A DNA stretch of 64,000 nucleotides. Source: Bacillota bacterium. Its GTDB lineage: Bacteria > Bacillota > Sulfobacillia > JAJZYS01 > JAJYTV01. The translations under genes were made by a program, and so were the position numbers. Positions 32,281-41,414 of this stretch are shown one piece after another. The notes under the pieces were generated by a model. That model ran no database searches. It worked only from the letters and a program-made list of their open reading frames with translations, and was not told the origin of the DNA. Each line of letters opens with the position of its first letter. The first letter of the stretch is position 1. The DNA lies in NCBI GenBank assembly GCA_021793215.1, contig JAJYTE010000004.1, forward strand, positions 1-64,000, written 5' to 3'.

Positions 32281-32850
32281 TCAGGATGCGTGACCGCTCA
32301 CCTGGGCGATGGGGAAGTTCCTGAGTACGCCGGTGCGCCGCAGCGCGTCGCCAACCAGTTTGGAGAGGAGACCCGAGAGCACTGCTCCGGAGACCATCGA
32401 CGCGACGATGTAGCCGACCTGCAGGGCCGCCGAGTAGTCGTTGACGCCGTAGTAGAAGTAGGAGTAGACGTAGTTCCCGATCCCCCCGAGAGCCGTCGCG
32501 AGCAGCATGCTGCCCCAGCCGTAGCGACGCCAGCCGCCGAAGGCGAATCCGAGCTCGACCCCGAGACCCTGCGCGATGCCGATCGTGAACGCCTGGATGC
32601 CGTACGGGCTCCCCAGGAGAAACTCGACGAGACCGCCGACCGACTCGGCGAACAGCGCCGCGCCGGGGCGGCGCACGATGTACGGCACGATGCCGGCCGC
32701 GATCCACCAAAGGCCGTTGAAGAGCGCCAGTACGATCGGGTTGACCGATGAGGGCACGAACTTGAAGAGAATGTCCCAGCCGAGGTACACGGCGCCCGAC
32801 ACCACCGCGAGGATCGCGGCGACAACGATGTCACGGAGCTTCCAATGCAT
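32281..32850 (-). CDS. ykoE: YkoE-type thiamine/hydroxymethylpyrimidine ECF substrate-binding subunit
   Basis: The 189-residue protein has about five membrane helices and the YkoE pattern: WKLRDIVVAAILAVVSGAVY, FNGLWWIAAGIVPYIVRRPG and AESVGGLVEFLLGSPYG. It binds the vitamin in the membrane and docks on the fused ATPase/permease. ATG at 32850 with GGGAGGGGG upstream is the true start; the track's extension of 29 residues runs into the riboswitch terminator. The substrate assignment rests on the family and on the TPP riboswitch that precedes the gene. Confidence 0.93.
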   Translation of the reverse strand: MHWKLRDIVVAAILAVVSGAVYLGWDILFKFVPSSVNPIVLALFNGLWWIAAGIVPYIVRRPGAALFAESVGGLVEFLLGSPYGIQAFTIGIAQGLGVELGFAFGGWRRYGWGSMLLATALGGIGNYVYSYFYYGVNDYSAALQVGYIVASMVSGAVLSGLLSKLVGDALRRTGVLRNFPIAQVSGHAS

Positions 32851-32886
32851 TCGGATCCCCCTCCCGCCTGGGGCGGTGCGGGACGA

Positions 32887-32920
32887 CAAAACGCGTCCGA
32901 CTCCTAGGAGTCGGACGCGT
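32887..32920 (-). terminator. Riboswitch-controlled intrinsic terminator
   Basis: A perfect 15-bp palindrome (ACGCGTCCGACTCCT and its complement) is followed on the minus strand by TTTT, a classical intrinsic terminator. It lies between the TPP aptamer and the ykoE ribosome-binding site, so ligand-bound RNA would stop here before ykoE. Confidence 0.88.
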
Positions 32921-32947
32921 GGCTTTCCAATGGCCATCGTTCCGCTG

Positions 32948-33034
32948 CTGCCTTCCCTACGCTGGCATTACCCAGTTCAGGTTGGTAGGGTCTGCGCCCT
33001 GCGGCGCACTCTCAGCTGTCGCTCCCCTAGGCAA
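32948..33034 (-). ncRNA. TPP riboswitch (THI element)
   Basis: The minus strand shows the conserved core in order: AGGGGAGC, GCTGAGA, GACCC, ACCTGA, then TGGGTAATGCCAGCG and GTAGGGAAGGC. These are the invariant pyrimidine- and pyrophosphate-sensing parts of the thiamine pyrophosphate aptamer. The variable P3 arm is short (GCGCCGCAGGGCGC). An intrinsic terminator follows within 30 bases, then ykoE. Thiamine pyrophosphate would therefore repress the transporter by transcription termination. Confidence 0.96.
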
Positions 33035-33136
33035 GCATGAGTCTACGACGGTCCACCGTCAGTGTCAACCAAGATTGTCCCCGCGCGCTGCCCGACGAAG
33101 TCGCAGGACCACGGCATGCCGCGATCCTGCGACGCT

Positions 33137-34018
33137 TCACATGTCGCGAAGCAGACTGAGCACTGTATCCGCGACGATCCGGCCGGCGGTGCGCGGCGCC
33201 GTGATGCCGGGGAGCCCAGGTGCCAGGTGTGCCTGGAGGCCCAGGCGCCTTGCCGCCGCGAAGTCCGTCCCGCCCGGGGCGCTCGCGATGTCCACGATCA
33301 CGGCGCCGCGCCGCATGCGCTGCAGCACGTCCTCGCGAAGCACGACCACAGGGATGGTGTTGAACACGACGTCCGCATCCGCCACGGCGGAGCGCAGGTC
33401 CGAAAGCGACTGCGCGCTGACGTCCATCGCGTAGGACCTGGCGAGGTCGACGCCGTCTCGCGCGAGCACCTCTACCCGTGCGCCCAGGCCATGCAGCGTG
33501 CGCGCCAGCACAGATCCGCTGCGCCCGAAGCCGAGTACCAGGCACCGGGATCCGTGCAGTGTGTGGTCTGTGAGCCGGAGCGCCATCTCGATCGCACCCT
33601 CCGCCGTCGGAACGGCGTTGCGCCAAGCGAACTCATCTGTCTCGCGGAACTCGACGAGACGGATGCCCTGCTCGGCACAGATCTGCCGTAATCCAGTGGT
33701 TGCCTGGCCGATGAACAGCGGAGTGCCCGGCGGCACATGCCGCAGCGTGTCGGACGTCAGGCGTGGCGGCTCCTGGCCCTCGACGATCGTGTAGGAGACC
33801 TGCCCGAACTTGTCGACGCCCCCGACGGGGGCCAGCAGCAGATCCGCCCACGCGAGCACATCCTCGAGGCGATTCGCTGCGAACGTCGCATCATCCGGCC
33901 ATGGGAGGCAGACCGCTCGCACTTCCGCACCCAGGCCATGAAAAACAGTCGCCACCTCGAGTTCTCGCCGATCGCCGCCGATGATTCCCGCCTTGAGCCC
34001 CGCGAGGTCGGACGCCAT
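33137..34018 (-). CDS. dpaA: Dipicolinate synthase subunit A-like protein
   Basis: The 293-residue protein has the DpaA N-terminal domain (IIGGDRRELEVATVFHGLGA, LLLAPVGGVDKFG) and an NAD(P)-binding Rossmann domain, CLVLGFGRSGSVLARTLHGLG. The late segment IVDIASAPGGTDFAAA is typical of the family. With subunit B it converts a lysine-pathway intermediate to dipicolinic acid for the spore core. No dpaB gene follows: downstream is the TPP-controlled transporter. The ATG at 34018 has GGAGGTG behind it, better than the track start at 34075. Its presence supports a spore-forming host. Confidence 0.88.
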   Translation of the reverse strand: MASDLAGLKAGIIGGDRRELEVATVFHGLGAEVRAVCLPWPDDATFAANRLEDVLAWADLLLAPVGGVDKFGQVSYTIVEGQEPPRLTSDTLRHVPPGTPLFIGQATTGLRQICAEQGIRLVEFRETDEFAWRNAVPTAEGAIEMALRLTDHTLHGSRCLVLGFGRSGSVLARTLHGLGARVEVLARDGVDLARSYAMDVSAQSLSDLRSAVADADVVFNTIPVVVLREDVLQRMRRGAVIVDIASAPGGTDFAAARRLGLQAHLAPGLPGITAPRTAGRIVADTVLSLLRDM

Positions 34019-34075
34019 CCGCTCCACCTCCCTGCTCCGAAGGTATGCTATGCGCCTTTGGAAGGGGGTGCGCAA

Positions 34076-34111
34076 CAGCGAGGGCAGACCATTGCCGGTC
34101 TGCCCTCGCTG
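34076..34111 (-). terminator. Terminator between the YflT-like gene and dpaA
   Basis: A perfect 15-bp stem (CAGCGAGGGCAGACC and complement) with a six-base loop begins 11 bases after the stop codon of the stress-protein gene. It separates that gene from dpaA. No U-tract is present. Confidence 0.75.
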
Positions 34112-34122
34112 CAGGTGCCGCT

Positions 34123-34593
34123 TCAGTCGACTTCGATGTCGTGGGCGCCCTGCGCCTGCAGCACGTTGCGCGCGGACTGAAGGCGCTCCTCGTCCGACTG
34201 TACGGTGACCAACGAGTGCCCCTGCTTCAACTCATCCTCGTAGCGCTTCGTGCTGGACGACGGGATCCCGAGGTCGACGAACGCACCGGTGAGACCTCCG
34301 GCCGTCGCTCCCGTCAACGCTGCCGCGATCGGGCCGGCTGCGATCAGGGGGCCGATGCCCGGGATCGCGATGGCGCCGGCCGCAGCCATGAGCCCTGCCG
34401 CGCCGCCGATCCCCGCGCCCCAAGCGGCTCCATCCGTCGTGGAGTCCTGGTGCGCCCCTTGCCCGTGAGCGTTCTTGTCCTCAGGACCGATCAGCGAGAC
34501 CTCGCGGTCGTTGAACCCCTTGGCCTCAAGCTGACGAACGGCCTCCTTCGCCCGAGCCGTGTCCTGGAATGCCGCGACGACTGTGTGTGCCAC
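34123..34593 (-). CDS. YflT-like general stress protein (glycine-rich, low-complexity centre)
   Basis: The 156-residue protein begins HTVVAAFQDTARAKEAVRQL, the N-terminal alpha/beta motif of general-stress YflT-type proteins. It has a glycine/alanine-rich hydrophobic middle (WGAGIGGAAGLMAAAGAIAI) and ends with a second alpha/beta unit, HSLVTVQSDEERLQSARNVL. Such proteins are usually produced in stress or stationary phase; the molecular function is unknown. It stands alone between ymxH and dpaA, with its own terminator. Confidence 0.78.
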   Translation of the reverse strand: MAHTVVAAFQDTARAKEAVRQLEAKGFNDREVSLIGPEDKNAHGQGAHQDSTTDGAAWGAGIGGAAGLMAAAGAIAIPGIGPLIAAGPIAAALTGATAGGLTGAFVDLGIPSSSTKRYEDELKQGHSLVTVQSDEERLQSARNVLQAQGAHDIEVD

Positions 34594-34680
34594 TCTCGAA
34601 CACCCCCCGGAGTAGCATCCCCGGGGCGGATAGCGCCTAACCGACGCGAGCGCCGGTATCCAGCCGGAGGCGTGCGCCGA

Positions 34681-34935
34681 CTAGCGGTGCTCCGGCCGGC
34701 CATCGCGCGGCTGCACCTCGACGATCATCACCTCGGGACCGATGCGCCGCACCGACTCCCAGGGGATCGCGAACGAGCGACGCCGCTGCCAGATCCCGCC
34801 GCGCGCAGGCAGGAGCAGTTCCTGGATCTCGCCGGTCTCGGGATCGAAGAGGATCTCGGTCTCGCCGATGATCCCGACCCTCGCCCCGTCGTACAGGTTG
34901 ATGATCTCGCGGCTGTGCAGTTCCGATAGGCGCAT
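34681..34935 (-). CDS. ymxH: YlmC/YmxH-family PRC-barrel sporulation protein
   Basis: The 84-residue protein is a single PRC-barrel-like domain: MRLSELHSREIINLYDGARV, EILFDPETGEIQELLLPARG and the end strand IGPEVMIVEV. This matches the YlmC/YmxH family, conserved in spore formers next to dut and the M16 peptidase gene, as here. Start ATG at 34935 with GGAGGGGG upstream; the track start at 35082 lies within dut. The function is unknown. Confidence 0.88.
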   Translation of the reverse strand: MRLSELHSREIINLYDGARVGIIGETEILFDPETGEIQELLLPARGGIWQRRRSFAIPWESVRRIGPEVMIVEVQPRDGRPEHR

Positions 34936-34987
34936 GTCGTCCCCCTCCGTGACAAGCCTATGCGGGGATCGGGGACGCAATACGACT

Positions 34988-35410
34988 TCAGTTGCCGGTA
35001 TGGCCGAAACCGCCTCCGCCGCGCTCCGTCTGGCCGATCTCCTCCTCGTGGAACTCGGCATGGACCACGGGAGCGACCACAAGCTGCGCGATGCGGTCGC
35101 CGGCCGTCACCCGGTAGTCCTCCGCCGCGTCGTTGTGCAGGAGCACCTGCAGCTCGCCGCGGTAGTCGCTGTCGATCGTGCCGAAGTGCGCGCGCACGCC
35201 GAACTTGAGCGCGAGGCCCGAACGCGGCCGCACCTGGCCTTCGTAGCCCGCCGGCAGCGCGATCGCGATGCCGGTCCGCGCGAGCGCGCGGCCGCGGGCC
35301 GGGATGACCTGGTCCTCGACCGCGTAGAGGTCGTAGCCCGCCGCCCCGGCCGATTGCCGCTCCGGCAGGCGCGCAGTGGGATGGAGTCGCTGCACCGAGA
35401 CCCTGACCAT
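34988..35410 (-). CDS. dut: dUTP diphosphatase
   Basis: The 140-residue trimeric-type dUTPase has all five motifs: GAAGYDLYA, PRSGLALKFGV, GTIDSDYRGE, GDRIAQLVV and the C-terminal RGGGGFGHTG. It hydrolyses dUTP to dUMP and pyrophosphate, preventing uracil incorporation and supplying thymidylate synthesis. Its ATG overlaps the M16 peptidase stop codon by one base (TGATG). The longer track ORF runs in another frame of the peptidase gene. Confidence 0.96.
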   Translation of the reverse strand: MVRVSVQRLHPTARLPERQSAGAAGYDLYAVEDQVIPARGRALARTGIAIALPAGYEGQVRPRSGLALKFGVRAHFGTIDSDYRGELQVLLHNDAAEDYRVTAGDRIAQLVVAPVVHAEFHEEEIGQTERGGGGFGHTGN

Positions 35411-36675
35411 CACTCGCCCACCTCCGCCGTGAGTTCGTCGATGCCGCCGCGAAGGAGCCTGCCATCCGGCAGCAGCGCGACGCCGCGCCACGTTTCGGGC
35501 CGCAGCATGCGCTCGGCCGCCTCGCGCAGCGCACGCCCGTCCACCGCGTGCAGCTCCTGGATCTCCCGATCGAGAGGCTCGGCGCCGCCGCGCAGCAGGA
35601 CCTGCAGCGCGTGGCGCTCGACGCGCGCGAACGGGCTGTCGAGCGAGAGCAGGAGCGCACCTTCGGCCGCGCGGCGCATCGGCCCGAGGCGCCGTTCCCC
35701 GATCCGCGCGCGACGCAGCGCCTGCGCCTCCTCCAGGATCGCGGAGAGCCCCTCCCTGAGCTGCCCTGCCGGCAGGTCGGCGTAGACTCCCCACATGCCG
35801 CCCGCGGCGTACGCGGTCGCGTAGCTGTAGACGCCGTAGGAGAGCGCATCTTCGTCCCGCAGGCGCTGGAAGAGCCGCGAACTCGGACCCCCGCCGAACT
35901 CCTGCACCAGGAGGTCCTGCGCGGCGAGTCCGTGGTCTCCGAAGGGCAGTGCCGCCCCGCCGACCGCCAAGTGGATCTGGGAGATGCGGCCCGCGGACGC
36001 TGCGCCGGCGGCCGGACGCGCGGCAACGCGGCGCGCCGCCGCGCGCGGCGCCGGCGACTCCTCGAGCGCCTGCGCGAGCCGCGCCACCTGCGCGACCGGG
36101 ATGGGGCCGGAGACGGCCAGCACGGAACGTCCCAGGCGCCATGTCGCCTGGTGAAAGGCCCGGAGGTCCTGGGCGCGCAGCGCCGAAAGCGCCTGGGGAT
36201 CGCCCAGCACGCGCCTGCCCAGCGGGCTACCGCCGAAGATCTGTTCCTCCAGGAGGTCGCAGACGAGTTCCTCGGGGCTGTCAAGCCAGAGCGCGTGCTC
36301 CCCCTCGATCACCTGCACCTCGCGCCGGAGGTCCCGCGCGCGCAGGAGCGGGCGGAGGAAGAGTTCGGCGACGACCTCGAGCATGTGTGGCAGGTCGTCA
36401 GGAAGCATCCGGCCCCAGATACAAGTGTACTCCTTCGTCGTGTAGGCGTTCAGCTCGCCACCGCCGTCCTCGATCGCCGCGGCGAGCGCGGGCCCGGTGT
36501 AGTTCTCCGTGCCGCGGAAGACGAGGTGCTCCAGGAGGTGCGCGATTCCCTCCTGGCCCGGCGGTTCGTCCACGACCGCGCCGCGCACGAAGAGGCCGAG
36601 CGAGACGCCCTGCTGCCAGGACGCCTGCTCGGCGACGAGCGTCAATCCGCTCGGGAGCCTTCGCTCTTCAACCAA
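35410..36675 (-). CDS. M16-family zinc peptidase (YmxG-like)
   Basis: The 421-residue protein has the inverted zinc motif HLLEHLVFRGT near residue 47, with the third ligand in EVQVIEGEHALWLD. The second domain contains the R/Y-type substrate-binding pair (FQRLRDEDALSYGVYSYAT). It is a soluble pitrilysin-type peptidase. In Firmicutes it is encoded between the polysaccharide deacetylase and dut, as here. It starts with TTG and overlaps the deacetylase gene by eight bases. Confidence 0.93.
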   Translation of the reverse strand: MVEERRLPSGLTLVAEQASWQQGVSLGLFVRGAVVDEPPGQEGIAHLLEHLVFRGTENYTGPALAAAIEDGGGELNAYTTKEYTCIWGRMLPDDLPHMLEVVAELFLRPLLRARDLRREVQVIEGEHALWLDSPEELVCDLLEEQIFGGSPLGRRVLGDPQALSALRAQDLRAFHQATWRLGRSVLAVSGPIPVAQVARLAQALEESPAPRAAARRVAARPAAGAASAGRISQIHLAVGGAALPFGDHGLAAQDLLVQEFGGGPSSRLFQRLRDEDALSYGVYSYATAYAAGGMWGVYADLPAGQLREGLSAILEEAQALRRARIGERRLGPMRRAAEGALLLSLDSPFARVERHALQVLLRGGAEPLDREIQELHAVDGRALREAAERMLRPETWRGVALLPDGRLLRGGIDELTAEVGE

Positions 36676-37393
36676 CCCTTTGTTCCTGCATACCTCCTTG
36701 TTCGGTGACTGGCGCGCCGCGTCCTGCCGTATCGAGCAGTTCCTGCACGCCCACGACGCGGTAGCCGCGGCGGTGCAGCTCTTTGAGAAGACCAGGCAGG
36801 GCGGTGGCCGTCCGATCGGTCGGGTGCATCAGCACGATCGCCCCAGGCTGCAGTCGACTGAGTACCCGCTGCGCGATCACGTCCGGCGTGTGGCTCTTGC
36901 GCCAGTCGATCGTGTCGATCGACCACATCACGACGCGTACCCCCTGGCGCTGCGCCGCGAGGTGCACCGCCTGGCTCAGTTCGCCGTAGGCGGGGGCGTA
37001 GAGCGTCGGCGCGACTCCGGTCGCCGCCTTGATCCGCTCCGAGGCGCGCGTGATCTCCTGTTCGTTCTCCGCGACGCCCAAGGAGCCGACGTGACGGTGG
37101 CGATCGCCGTGGCTGCCGATCTCCATGCCCGCGTCGTGAATCTGGCGCGCCTGCGCGGGGTTTCGCTCGGCCCAGGTGCCGCCGAGGAAGAAGGTCGCCT
37201 TGTCCCCTTGGCTCGTCAGCGCCTGCACGATCGGGGGCACGAACTCGGTGCCCCAGACCACATTGACGGCGATGGACACGACCTTCTTGGTCGTCGGCAC
37301 CGACCTGAGTTCCGGCGGGTACGCCACTGGAGCGGTCAAGAGGTGCAAAACCAGTGCAAGCATGAGATCCCTCCCGAGCGGTAGGGTGCCCAT
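36668..37393 (-). CDS. Polysaccharide deacetylase family protein (YlxY-like)
   Basis: The 241-residue protein has a hydrophobic N-terminus (LMLALVLHLLTAPVA) that can act as signal or anchor, then a NodB homology domain: NVVWGTEFVPPIV in the place of motif 1, ATFFLGGTWAERNP, and EIGSHGDRHRHVGSL with the metal histidines. The usual first aspartate is Asn, as in several sporulation YlxY proteins, so catalytic activity is uncertain. LMHPTDRTATALPGLL is the C-terminal motif. It lies in the ymxG-dut-ymxH sporulation-linked cluster. Confidence 0.88.
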   Translation of the reverse strand: MGTLPLGRDLMLALVLHLLTAPVAYPPELRSVPTTKKVVSIAVNVVWGTEFVPPIVQALTSQGDKATFFLGGTWAERNPAQARQIHDAGMEIGSHGDRHRHVGSLGVAENEQEITRASERIKAATGVAPTLYAPAYGELSQAVHLAAQRQGVRVVMWSIDTIDWRKSHTPDVIAQRVLSRLQPGAIVLMHPTDRTATALPGLLKELHRRGYRVVGVQELLDTAGRGAPVTEQGGMQEQRVG

Positions 37394-37414
37394 GCGAGGA
37401 TTCCACCGCCGCGG

Positions 37415-38107
37415 CTACCCCTCGTAGATCGCCAGCACATCGTGCAGGTCGCGCACGCGGTCGCCTTGCCAGTCGTCCACGTCGGGCCTGCGCGCGTCGT
37501 ACGTATTCGAAAGGTCGACTTCCACGAGCACCGCGCCCATGCCGCAGGCAGCGGCGCCGCTGAACTCGTTGTCGCTGCCGTCTCCGACGTAGAGGACATC
37601 TTGCGGCCCTAGGCCAATCCCCGCGAGCGCAGCCGCGTAGATGCGAGGATCGGGCTTCACGAGGCCGACTTCGCTGCTGAAGACTGGAGCATCGAAAAAC
37701 GGGGCCAGGGGGCTGCGCGCGAAACGAGCCGGAACATCCCCGGCGCAGTTGCTGCAAAGGCCGATCCCGGCGCCGCGGCGGCGAAGGTCCAAAAGCAGCG
37801 CCACCGCCTGCGGCAACGGCTCGAGCCCCTCCTCCACGAAGCGATCCAGGATCTCCCGCGCGGCGCTGAGGGCATCCGCGCAAGGCTCTGCGCCCAGCGC
37901 GCGCGCCATCGGCCCGAGGCTTTCCCCTGCGCTCCGCACATCCCCGCGCATGCGCCGCTCGAAGTCTCGGTTCCAGGCCTGCTGCAGGTCTTTTGGGTCC
38001 AGGCCGAGGATCCCGGCGCACCCCGCGACGGCCGAGAGGTGCTCGCGCCGACGGAAGGGCCGCACGAGCGTCCCGTAGAGGTCGAAGACGACACCCTTGT
38101 AGCGCAC
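37415..38107 (-). CDS. HAD-superfamily hydrolase
   Basis: The 230-residue protein has HAD motif I VFDLYGTLV, motif II LCSNC, motif III VGLVKPDPRIY and motif IV YVGDGSDNEFSGA, with an alpha-helical cap between motifs I and II. It is probably a phosphatase for a small metabolite; the substrate cannot be told. It lies 21 bases before the deacetylase gene on the same strand. Confidence 0.88.
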   Translation of the reverse strand: MRYKGVVFDLYGTLVRPFRRREHLSAVAGCAGILGLDPKDLQQAWNRDFERRMRGDVRSAGESLGPMARALGAEPCADALSAAREILDRFVEEGLEPLPQAVALLLDLRRRGAGIGLCSNCAGDVPARFARSPLAPFFDAPVFSSEVGLVKPDPRIYAAALAGIGLGPQDVLYVGDGSDNEFSGAAACGMGAVLVEVDLSNTYDARRPDVDDWQGDRVRDLHDVLAIYEG

Positions 38108-38166
38108 GCCCGCCCCTCCCTCCCATCTGCCGTATGCGTGCGGTCTGCCGCCCGCCGGATTGCGGA

Positions 38167-38198
38167 ACGGCTCCCCACCCGCATGGGCAGGGAGCCGT
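38167..38198 (-). terminator. Hairpin downstream of the membrane protein gene
   Basis: ACGGCTCCC pairs with GGGAGCCGT around a 14-base loop, 14 bases after the stop codon of the gene at 38213. It separates it from the HAD hydrolase gene. Confidence 0.55.
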
Positions 38199-38212
38199 CA
38201 TCGCGCGCGGCG

Positions 38213-38893
38213 TCAGGCGCTCTTCGCAGCCTGCTGGCGCGCGGCGACCTCGTTGCTGCCCGCGACGCCGAAGAAGAGGAGCAGCATTCCGATGATCTGG
38301 GCTGGGAAGAACAGCACGCCGTGACCGAACTGGCCCACCGTGTCCGCGATCGAGAAGGCGATGCCTCCAAGGGCGATCAGCAGGTTGTAGCTCTGGTGCG
38401 AGCGCACGTAGGAGTAGAGCGCACCGAGGATCAGCGCCGCGCCGCCGAAGGCGCCGAGCAGCGCGTAGCCGAGCGTGACGAGCGCGGCTGGCGCCACCTT
38501 GGCGACGGTCGCGGACGCGGCGAGCACATCCTTGAGCAGTGGCGCGGTCAACGAGGTGGTGAAGGCGCCCACGAGCGCGATCGCCGTGAACAGCAAGATC
38601 CCTCCGAGGAACCAGTTGCCGAAGCGGCGCCAGATCAGGTAGACGGTTCCGGCACCCATGAATCCGGGTACCGCGGAGGAGAGCAGGAGGTAGGTCCTGT
38701 AGTCCCACCCTGCGAAGCCACCCTGCGCGAATGCGATGAGCTGCGTCAGGGCCGCCAGGGCCGCCAGGGTGAACGAGACTGTCCACCACAGCGCGTACGG
38801 CCGGTGCTTCTGCGCGAACTTCTTGCCGAGCTGCCACGCCATCACGGCGCCGATCAGAAAGGTCGCAAGCGCCGCGATCCAGAGAACGCCCAT
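38213..38893 (-). CDS. Seven-helix membrane protein of unknown function
   Basis: The 226-residue protein has about seven hydrophobic helices, a short basic loop (GKKFAQKHRPYALWW) after the first, and a hydrophilic C-terminus. It contains no recognised motif; scattered aromatic pairs (PYALWW, GWDYRTY) are the only distinctive features. It is 25 bases downstream of pnp, so is probably co-transcribed, although a hairpin follows it. No function is proposed. Confidence 0.65.
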   Translation of the reverse strand: MGVLWIAALATFLIGAVMAWQLGKKFAQKHRPYALWWTVSFTLAALAALTQLIAFAQGGFAGWDYRTYLLLSSAVPGFMGAGTVYLIWRRFGNWFLGGILLFTAIALVGAFTTSLTAPLLKDVLAASATVAKVAPAALVTLGYALLGAFGGAALILGALYSYVRSHQSYNLLIALGGIAFSIADTVGQFGHGVLFFPAQIIGMLLLFFGVAGSNEVAARQQAAKSA

Positions 38894-38918
38894 TCCACCT
38901 ACTCCTCCCGAAGATCCG

Positions 38919-41015
38919 TCAGCGGGTCAGAAGCGCCTTGTGCGAGAGGTTGACGCGTCCCTTCTCGTCGATCTCCACGACCTTGACGTCGAGCTCGTCT
39001 CCCACCTTGACGACGTCCTCCACCTTCTCGACCCGATCCAGGGCGAGCTGCGAGATGTGGACGAGACCCTCCTTGCCGGGCAGGATCTCGACGAACGCAC
39101 CGAAGTTCATCAGGCGCGTGACGCGGCCATGGTAGACCTCTCCGGGCTCGGGGACCTTGACGATCGCCTTGATCCGGGTGATCGCCCGCTCCGCAGCCTC
39201 CAGGCTGATCGCGCCGACGTAGATCGTGCCATCCTCCTGGATGTCGATGTCGACCTTCTGGTTGCCGATCCTCGTCTCCTCGATGATCTTGTTGATCACC
39301 TTGCCGCCTGGTCCGATCACGTCGCGGATCTTCTCGGGGTTGATGCGGATCACCGTCACGCGCGGCGCGTACGCGGAGAGCTCCGTGCGAGGCGCAGGCA
39401 GCGCGGCCAGCATCTTGCCCAGGATGAACAGGCGTCCGACGCGCGCCTGCTCGAGCGCGCGCTCGAGGATCGCCCAGTCGAGGCCGCCGATCTTGATGTC
39501 CATCTGGATCGCGGTGATGCCGTCCGCCGTGCCGGCGACCTTGAAGTCCATGTCGCCGAGCTCGTCCTCGAGCCCCTGGATGTCGGTGAGCACGGCGACC
39601 CGGTCGCCTTCCTTCACGAGTCCCATGGCGACGCCGGCGACCGGCGCAACGATCGGCACACCGGCATCCATCAGCGCGAGCGTCGAGCCGCAGACCGATG
39701 CCATCGAGGTGGAGCCGTTGGACTCGAGCACTTCGGAGACGAGGCGAATCGTGTACGGGAACTTCTCCTCCGGAGGGATCATGGACAGGAGCGCCCGCTC
39801 GGCGAGTGCGCCGTGGCCGATCGAGCGACGGCTCGGAGCGCGCAGCGGCCTGGCTTCGCCGGTGGAGAACGGCGGGAAGTTGTAGTGGTGGATGTAGCGC
39901 TTGCTGTCGATCGCGCCGATGTCGTCGAGGATCTGCTTGTCGGAGACCGCGCCGAGCGTACAGATCGTCAGTACCTGCGTTTGCCCGCGCGTGAAAAGAC
40001 CTGTGCCGTGCGTTCGCGGCAGGATGCCGGTATCGCAGCTGATCGGCCGGATCTCGTTCGTGCGTCGACCGTCGGCGCGGATGCCCTCCTCGAGGATCAA
40101 CCGCCGCATGACCGCCTTGCGCGCCGCCTTGATGGCGTCCGCGACCTGTTGGCCCGCGTCGGGGAAGCGGTCCGCGAGGGCCGCCGTCACCTCGACCTCG
40201 AGCGCCAGCGTGTCGGCCTCGCGCTGCAGCTTGTCACTGTTGCGCGTCGCGGCCTCGAGGCGGCCCGCGAAGGCCGCGTCGACCGCGGCGCCGATCTCCT
40301 GCGAGGGCTTGGTCGTCGGGTAGTCTCCCTTGTCGTGGCCCGCGCGGCGCCTCAGGTCCTCCTGCATGTCAAGGACCTGCTGGATCTGGTCAAAGCCGAA
40401 GCGGATCCCGTCCAGAACCTGCTTCTCGGTGACGCGCTCCGCACCGGCTTCAATCATGATCACCGCGTCGCGCTTGCACGCGACCGTGAGGTGGAGGGAG
40501 GCGTTCGCCTGCTGCTCCTGGGTCGGGTTCAGCACGTACTCTCCGTCGACGATCCCGACGACGGCTCCGCCGATCGGGCCCTCGAAGGGGATGTCCGAGA
40601 TGTGCAAGGCTGCCGAGGCGCCGATCATGCCGGCGACCTCCATCGGGCAGTCGTGGTCGATCGAGAGCACAGTGACAACGATCTGTACGTCGTTGTGGAA
40701 CCCCTTGGGGAAGAGGGGACGGATCGGACGGTCGGTGAGGCGACAAGCGAGGATGCCCTTCTCGCTCGGGCGCCCTTCGCGCTTGATGAAGCCTCCCGGG
40801 ATGCGCCCGACGGCGTAGAGCCGCTCCTCGTAATCCACCGTCAGCGGGAAGAAGTCGATGCCTGGCCTCGGTTGCCGCGAGGCGACGGCTGTCACCAGGA
40901 CCACCGTCTCGCCGTACGTCACCAGGACGGCCCCGTTGGCCTGCTTCGCGAGGCGACCCGTCTCCAGGACGAGGCGTCGCCCTCCCCAATCACCCTCGAC
41001 ACGCACTACCTCCAA
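38919..41015 (-). CDS. pnp: Polyribonucleotide nucleotidyltransferase (PNPase)
   Basis: The 698-residue enzyme degrades RNA phosphorolytically. Two RNase PH cores are visible ([39 protein letters not shown] with [10 protein letters not shown]). These are followed by the KH domain [16 protein letters not shown] and the S1 domain [20 protein letters not shown], ending at [13 protein letters not shown] at 41015 with GGGAGG seven bases upstream fits the normal N-terminus and length; the track start at 41114 runs into rpsO. It follows rpsO across a hairpin, the usual rpsO-pnp arrangement. Confidence 0.97.
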   Translation of the reverse strand: MEVVRVEGDWGGRRLVLETGRLAKQANGAVLVTYGETVVLVTAVASRQPRPGIDFFPLTVDYEERLYAVGRIPGGFIKREGRPSEKGILACRLTDRPIRPLFPKGFHNDVQIVVTVLSIDHDCPMEVAGMIGASAALHISDIPFEGPIGGAVVGIVDGEYVLNPTQEQQANASLHLTVACKRDAVIMIEAGAERVTEKQVLDGIRFGFDQIQQVLDMQEDLRRRAGHDKGDYPTTKPSQEIGAAVDAAFAGRLEAATRNSDKLQREADTLALEVEVTAALADRFPDAGQQVADAIKAARKAVMRRLILEEGIRADGRRTNEIRPISCDTGILPRTHGTGLFTRGQTQVLTICTLGAVSDKQILDDIGAIDSKRYIHHYNFPPFSTGEARPLRAPSRRSIGHGALAERALLSMIPPEEKFPYTIRLVSEVLESNGSTSMASVCGSTLALMDAGVPIVAPVAGVAMGLVKEGDRVAVLTDIQGLEDELGDMDFKVAGTADGITAIQMDIKIGGLDWAILERALEQARVGRLFILGKMLAALPAPRTELSAYAPRVTVIRINPEKIRDVIGPGGKVINKIIEETRIGNQKVDIDIQEDGTIYVGAISLEAAERAITRIKAIVKVPEPGEVYHGRVTRLMNFGAFVEILPGKEGLVHISQLALDRVEKVEDVVKVGDELDVKVVEIDEKGRVNLSHKALLTR

Positions 41016-41058
41016 GGTAGCGCCTCCCTTCGTCTGACCACAGCCGCCCGCAGGCAAA

Positions 41059-41084
41059 GAGGGAGCGGGTCGCCCCGCTCCCTC
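41059..41084 (-). terminator. rpsO-pnp intergenic hairpin
   Basis: An 11-bp stem (GAGGGAGCGGG / CCCGCTCCCTC) starts two bases after the rpsO stop codon and is followed on the minus strand by TTTG. It is either a partial terminator or an RNase processing site regulating pnp, as known for this gene pair elsewhere. Confidence 0.7.
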
Positions 41085-41085
41085 C

Positions 41086-41355
41086 TCAGTGCCGCAAGCC
41101 CAGTTGCTCGGCAACCGCCCGGTAGCGCGCCGGGTCGATCGAGCGCAAGTAGTTCAGCAGCCCCCGCCGACGTCCCACCATGGTGAGCAGTCCGCGGCGA
41201 GAGTGGAAGTCCTTCTTGTGCACCTTCAAATGTTCGGTAAGGTAGGTGATCCGCTCGGTGAGGAGCGCGATCTGCACCTCCGGCGACCCTGTGTCGCCCT
41301 CGTGCCGTCCGTACTTCTGCATGATCCCCTGCTTGCGGTCCTGATCGAGCGCCAT
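41086..41355 (-). CDS. rpsO: Ribosomal protein S15
   Basis: The 89-residue protein matches bacterial S15 throughout ([44 protein letters not shown]). It binds 16S rRNA in the platform of the small subunit. It is upstream of pnp and downstream of ribF and the small ORF. Confidence 0.98.
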   Translation of the reverse strand: MALDQDRKQGIMQKYGRHEGDTGSPEVQIALLTERITYLTEHLKVHKKDFHSRRGLLTMVGRRRGLLNYLRSIDPARYRAVAEQLGLRH

Positions 41356-41414
41356 TCGGCTCCTCCTGTACTTGCCCTGCGCACAGCCCCTGCCGTACGC
41401 GGGTGAAATCGATC

